Assembly (NCBI GenBank): GCA_031408575.1
Contig: JANNWS010000133.1
Span: forward strand, 1-14,217
DNA: 14,217 nt
Source of the DNA: Aliitabrizicola sp031408575
Lineage (GTDB): Bacteria > Pseudomonadota > Alphaproteobacteria > Rhodobacterales > Rhodobacteraceae
Direction: 5' to 3'
Shown: in pieces, positions 13,873-14,217 of the stretch
Layout of the letters: each line of letters begins with the position of its first letter
How positions within the stretch are numbered: the stretch's first letter is position 1
Position numbers and translations under genes: made by a program
The notes under the pieces: model-generated
Told to the model about the DNA's origin: nothing
Databases searched by the model: none
The model's input: the letters and a program-made list of their open reading frames with translations, nothing else

Positions 13873-14040
13873 ATGACGTTACGAGGTCCCTACCGTCGAC
13901 ATTCGACACCGTTCAAGCTGCAGCTCTGCCAGGATATCCGGGCTGGAATCACCGGCCGGCACGATGCGCAACGCAGCCATAACATCTCCGCCAACCTCAT
14001 CCAGCGTAAGCCTACGCCGGGGGTCGTCTTTTTGCTTTGA
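13873..14040 (+). pseudogene. IS3-type transposase OrfA fragment
   Basis: This 55-codon frame begins MTLRGPYRRHSTPFKLQLCQ and continues DIRAGITGRHDAQRSHNISA-NLIQ. That is the helix-turn-helix start of IS3-type OrfA proteins common in Rhodobacteraceae. The expected continuation (LWLTQYDRGEL and a coiled coil) is missing after NLIQ. It is replaced by RKPTPGVVFLL and a stop, which suggests a deletion or insertion. The start has GGAGAAGG three to ten bases before it. OrfA alone, and truncated, cannot mobilise anything. Confidence 0.7.
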
Positions 14041-14154
14041 AGATTTCCGCGTAGGTCCGACGCTATGTCCGACCTTAGTGTCTGATCCGAAACTAGTTGA
14101 GTGAATTCAGCCGGTTGTGGTTCTGTTCGGTTGCAACACTGAACGGAGTATTCG
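14041..14154. other. Junction between two insertion-sequence remnants
   Basis: This short stretch joins the broken OrfA to the next transposase start. A frame reading LVSDPKLVE and then TGA at about 14074-14103 resembles the C-terminal text of IS3-type OrfA proteins, so part of the OrfA tail may persist here in a different frame. The right portion should include the left end of the next element, whose exact border I cannot fix. Confidence 0.3.
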
Positions 14155-14217
14155 ATGGCCTGGACTGAACTCACCCGCCCGCAGTATGAGCGCAGCGGCG
14201 GCAGATACGCAAGCGAT
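14155..14217 (+). mobile_element. IS5-type transposase gene start, cut by the window edge
   Basis: The last 21 codons, MAWTELTRPQYERSGGRYAS plus D, match the N-terminus of IS5-family transposases of the kind that begin MAWTE and continue toward a DDE domain. GGAG (14145-14148) lies six bases before the ATG, supporting a real start. Only the beginning is visible, so whether the element is intact cannot be judged. Confidence 0.75.

Noticed and set aside
1..14217. CRISPR array, tRNA or rRNA genes
   Set aside because: No regularly spaced repeats and no tRNA- or rRNA-like sequence were seen when reading both strands.

Overview
The window looks like an accessory (plasmid or genomic-island) segment of a GC-rich alphaproteobacterium, most likely in the Rhodobacteraceae. 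This is inferred from codon use, protein style, the start of transposases of types common in that group, and small proteins of a kind typical of alphaproteobacterial plasmids. No species can be named from the sequence alone.

Left part (about 1-3385): an accessory patchwork. It opens with a stretch of no clear content and a 5'-truncated gene end. Next is a complete Xre/RES (MbcA-MbcT-like) toxin-antitoxin pair with a plausible promoter. A minus-strand set of small hypothetical genes follows, one of them reduced to a start-less fragment. The part ends with a ParD antitoxin gene whose ParE partner is broken by a frameshift and truncation.

Middle and right part (3386-13719): one coherent catabolic locus. 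A LacI-family repressor gene is read leftward. In the divergent intergenic region two near-identical 18-bp palindromes (4428-4445 and 4485-4502) look like its operators. Rightward runs a tightly packed operon: a periplasmic sugar-binding protein, a ribose-type ABC ATPase (frameshifted near 6020), two RbsC-type permeases, an SMP-30/gluconolactonase-family lactonase, an LtnD-like dehydrogenase, OtnK-type kinase, OtnC-type decarboxylating class II aldolase and OtnI-type isomerase. Many gene junctions are 4-bp start/stop overlaps. The last four genes match the known four-carbon acid-sugar route: tetronate (L-threonate or a related acid) to 2-oxo-tetronate, then 3-oxo-tetronate, its 4-phosphate, and dihydroxyacetone phosphate plus CO2. 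The transporter and lactonase suggest that a tetronate, its lactone or a related small sugar is imported. As read here the ATPase is interrupted, so uptake may be lost in this copy unless the shift is a sequence error.

Right edge (13720-14217): insertion-sequence debris. An IS3-type OrfA is cut off after about 44 residues. It is followed by the first 21 codons of an IS5-type transposase that runs out of the window. The catabolic locus is therefore flanked by broken toxin-antitoxin and IS material, as expected of a mobile or rearranged replicon.
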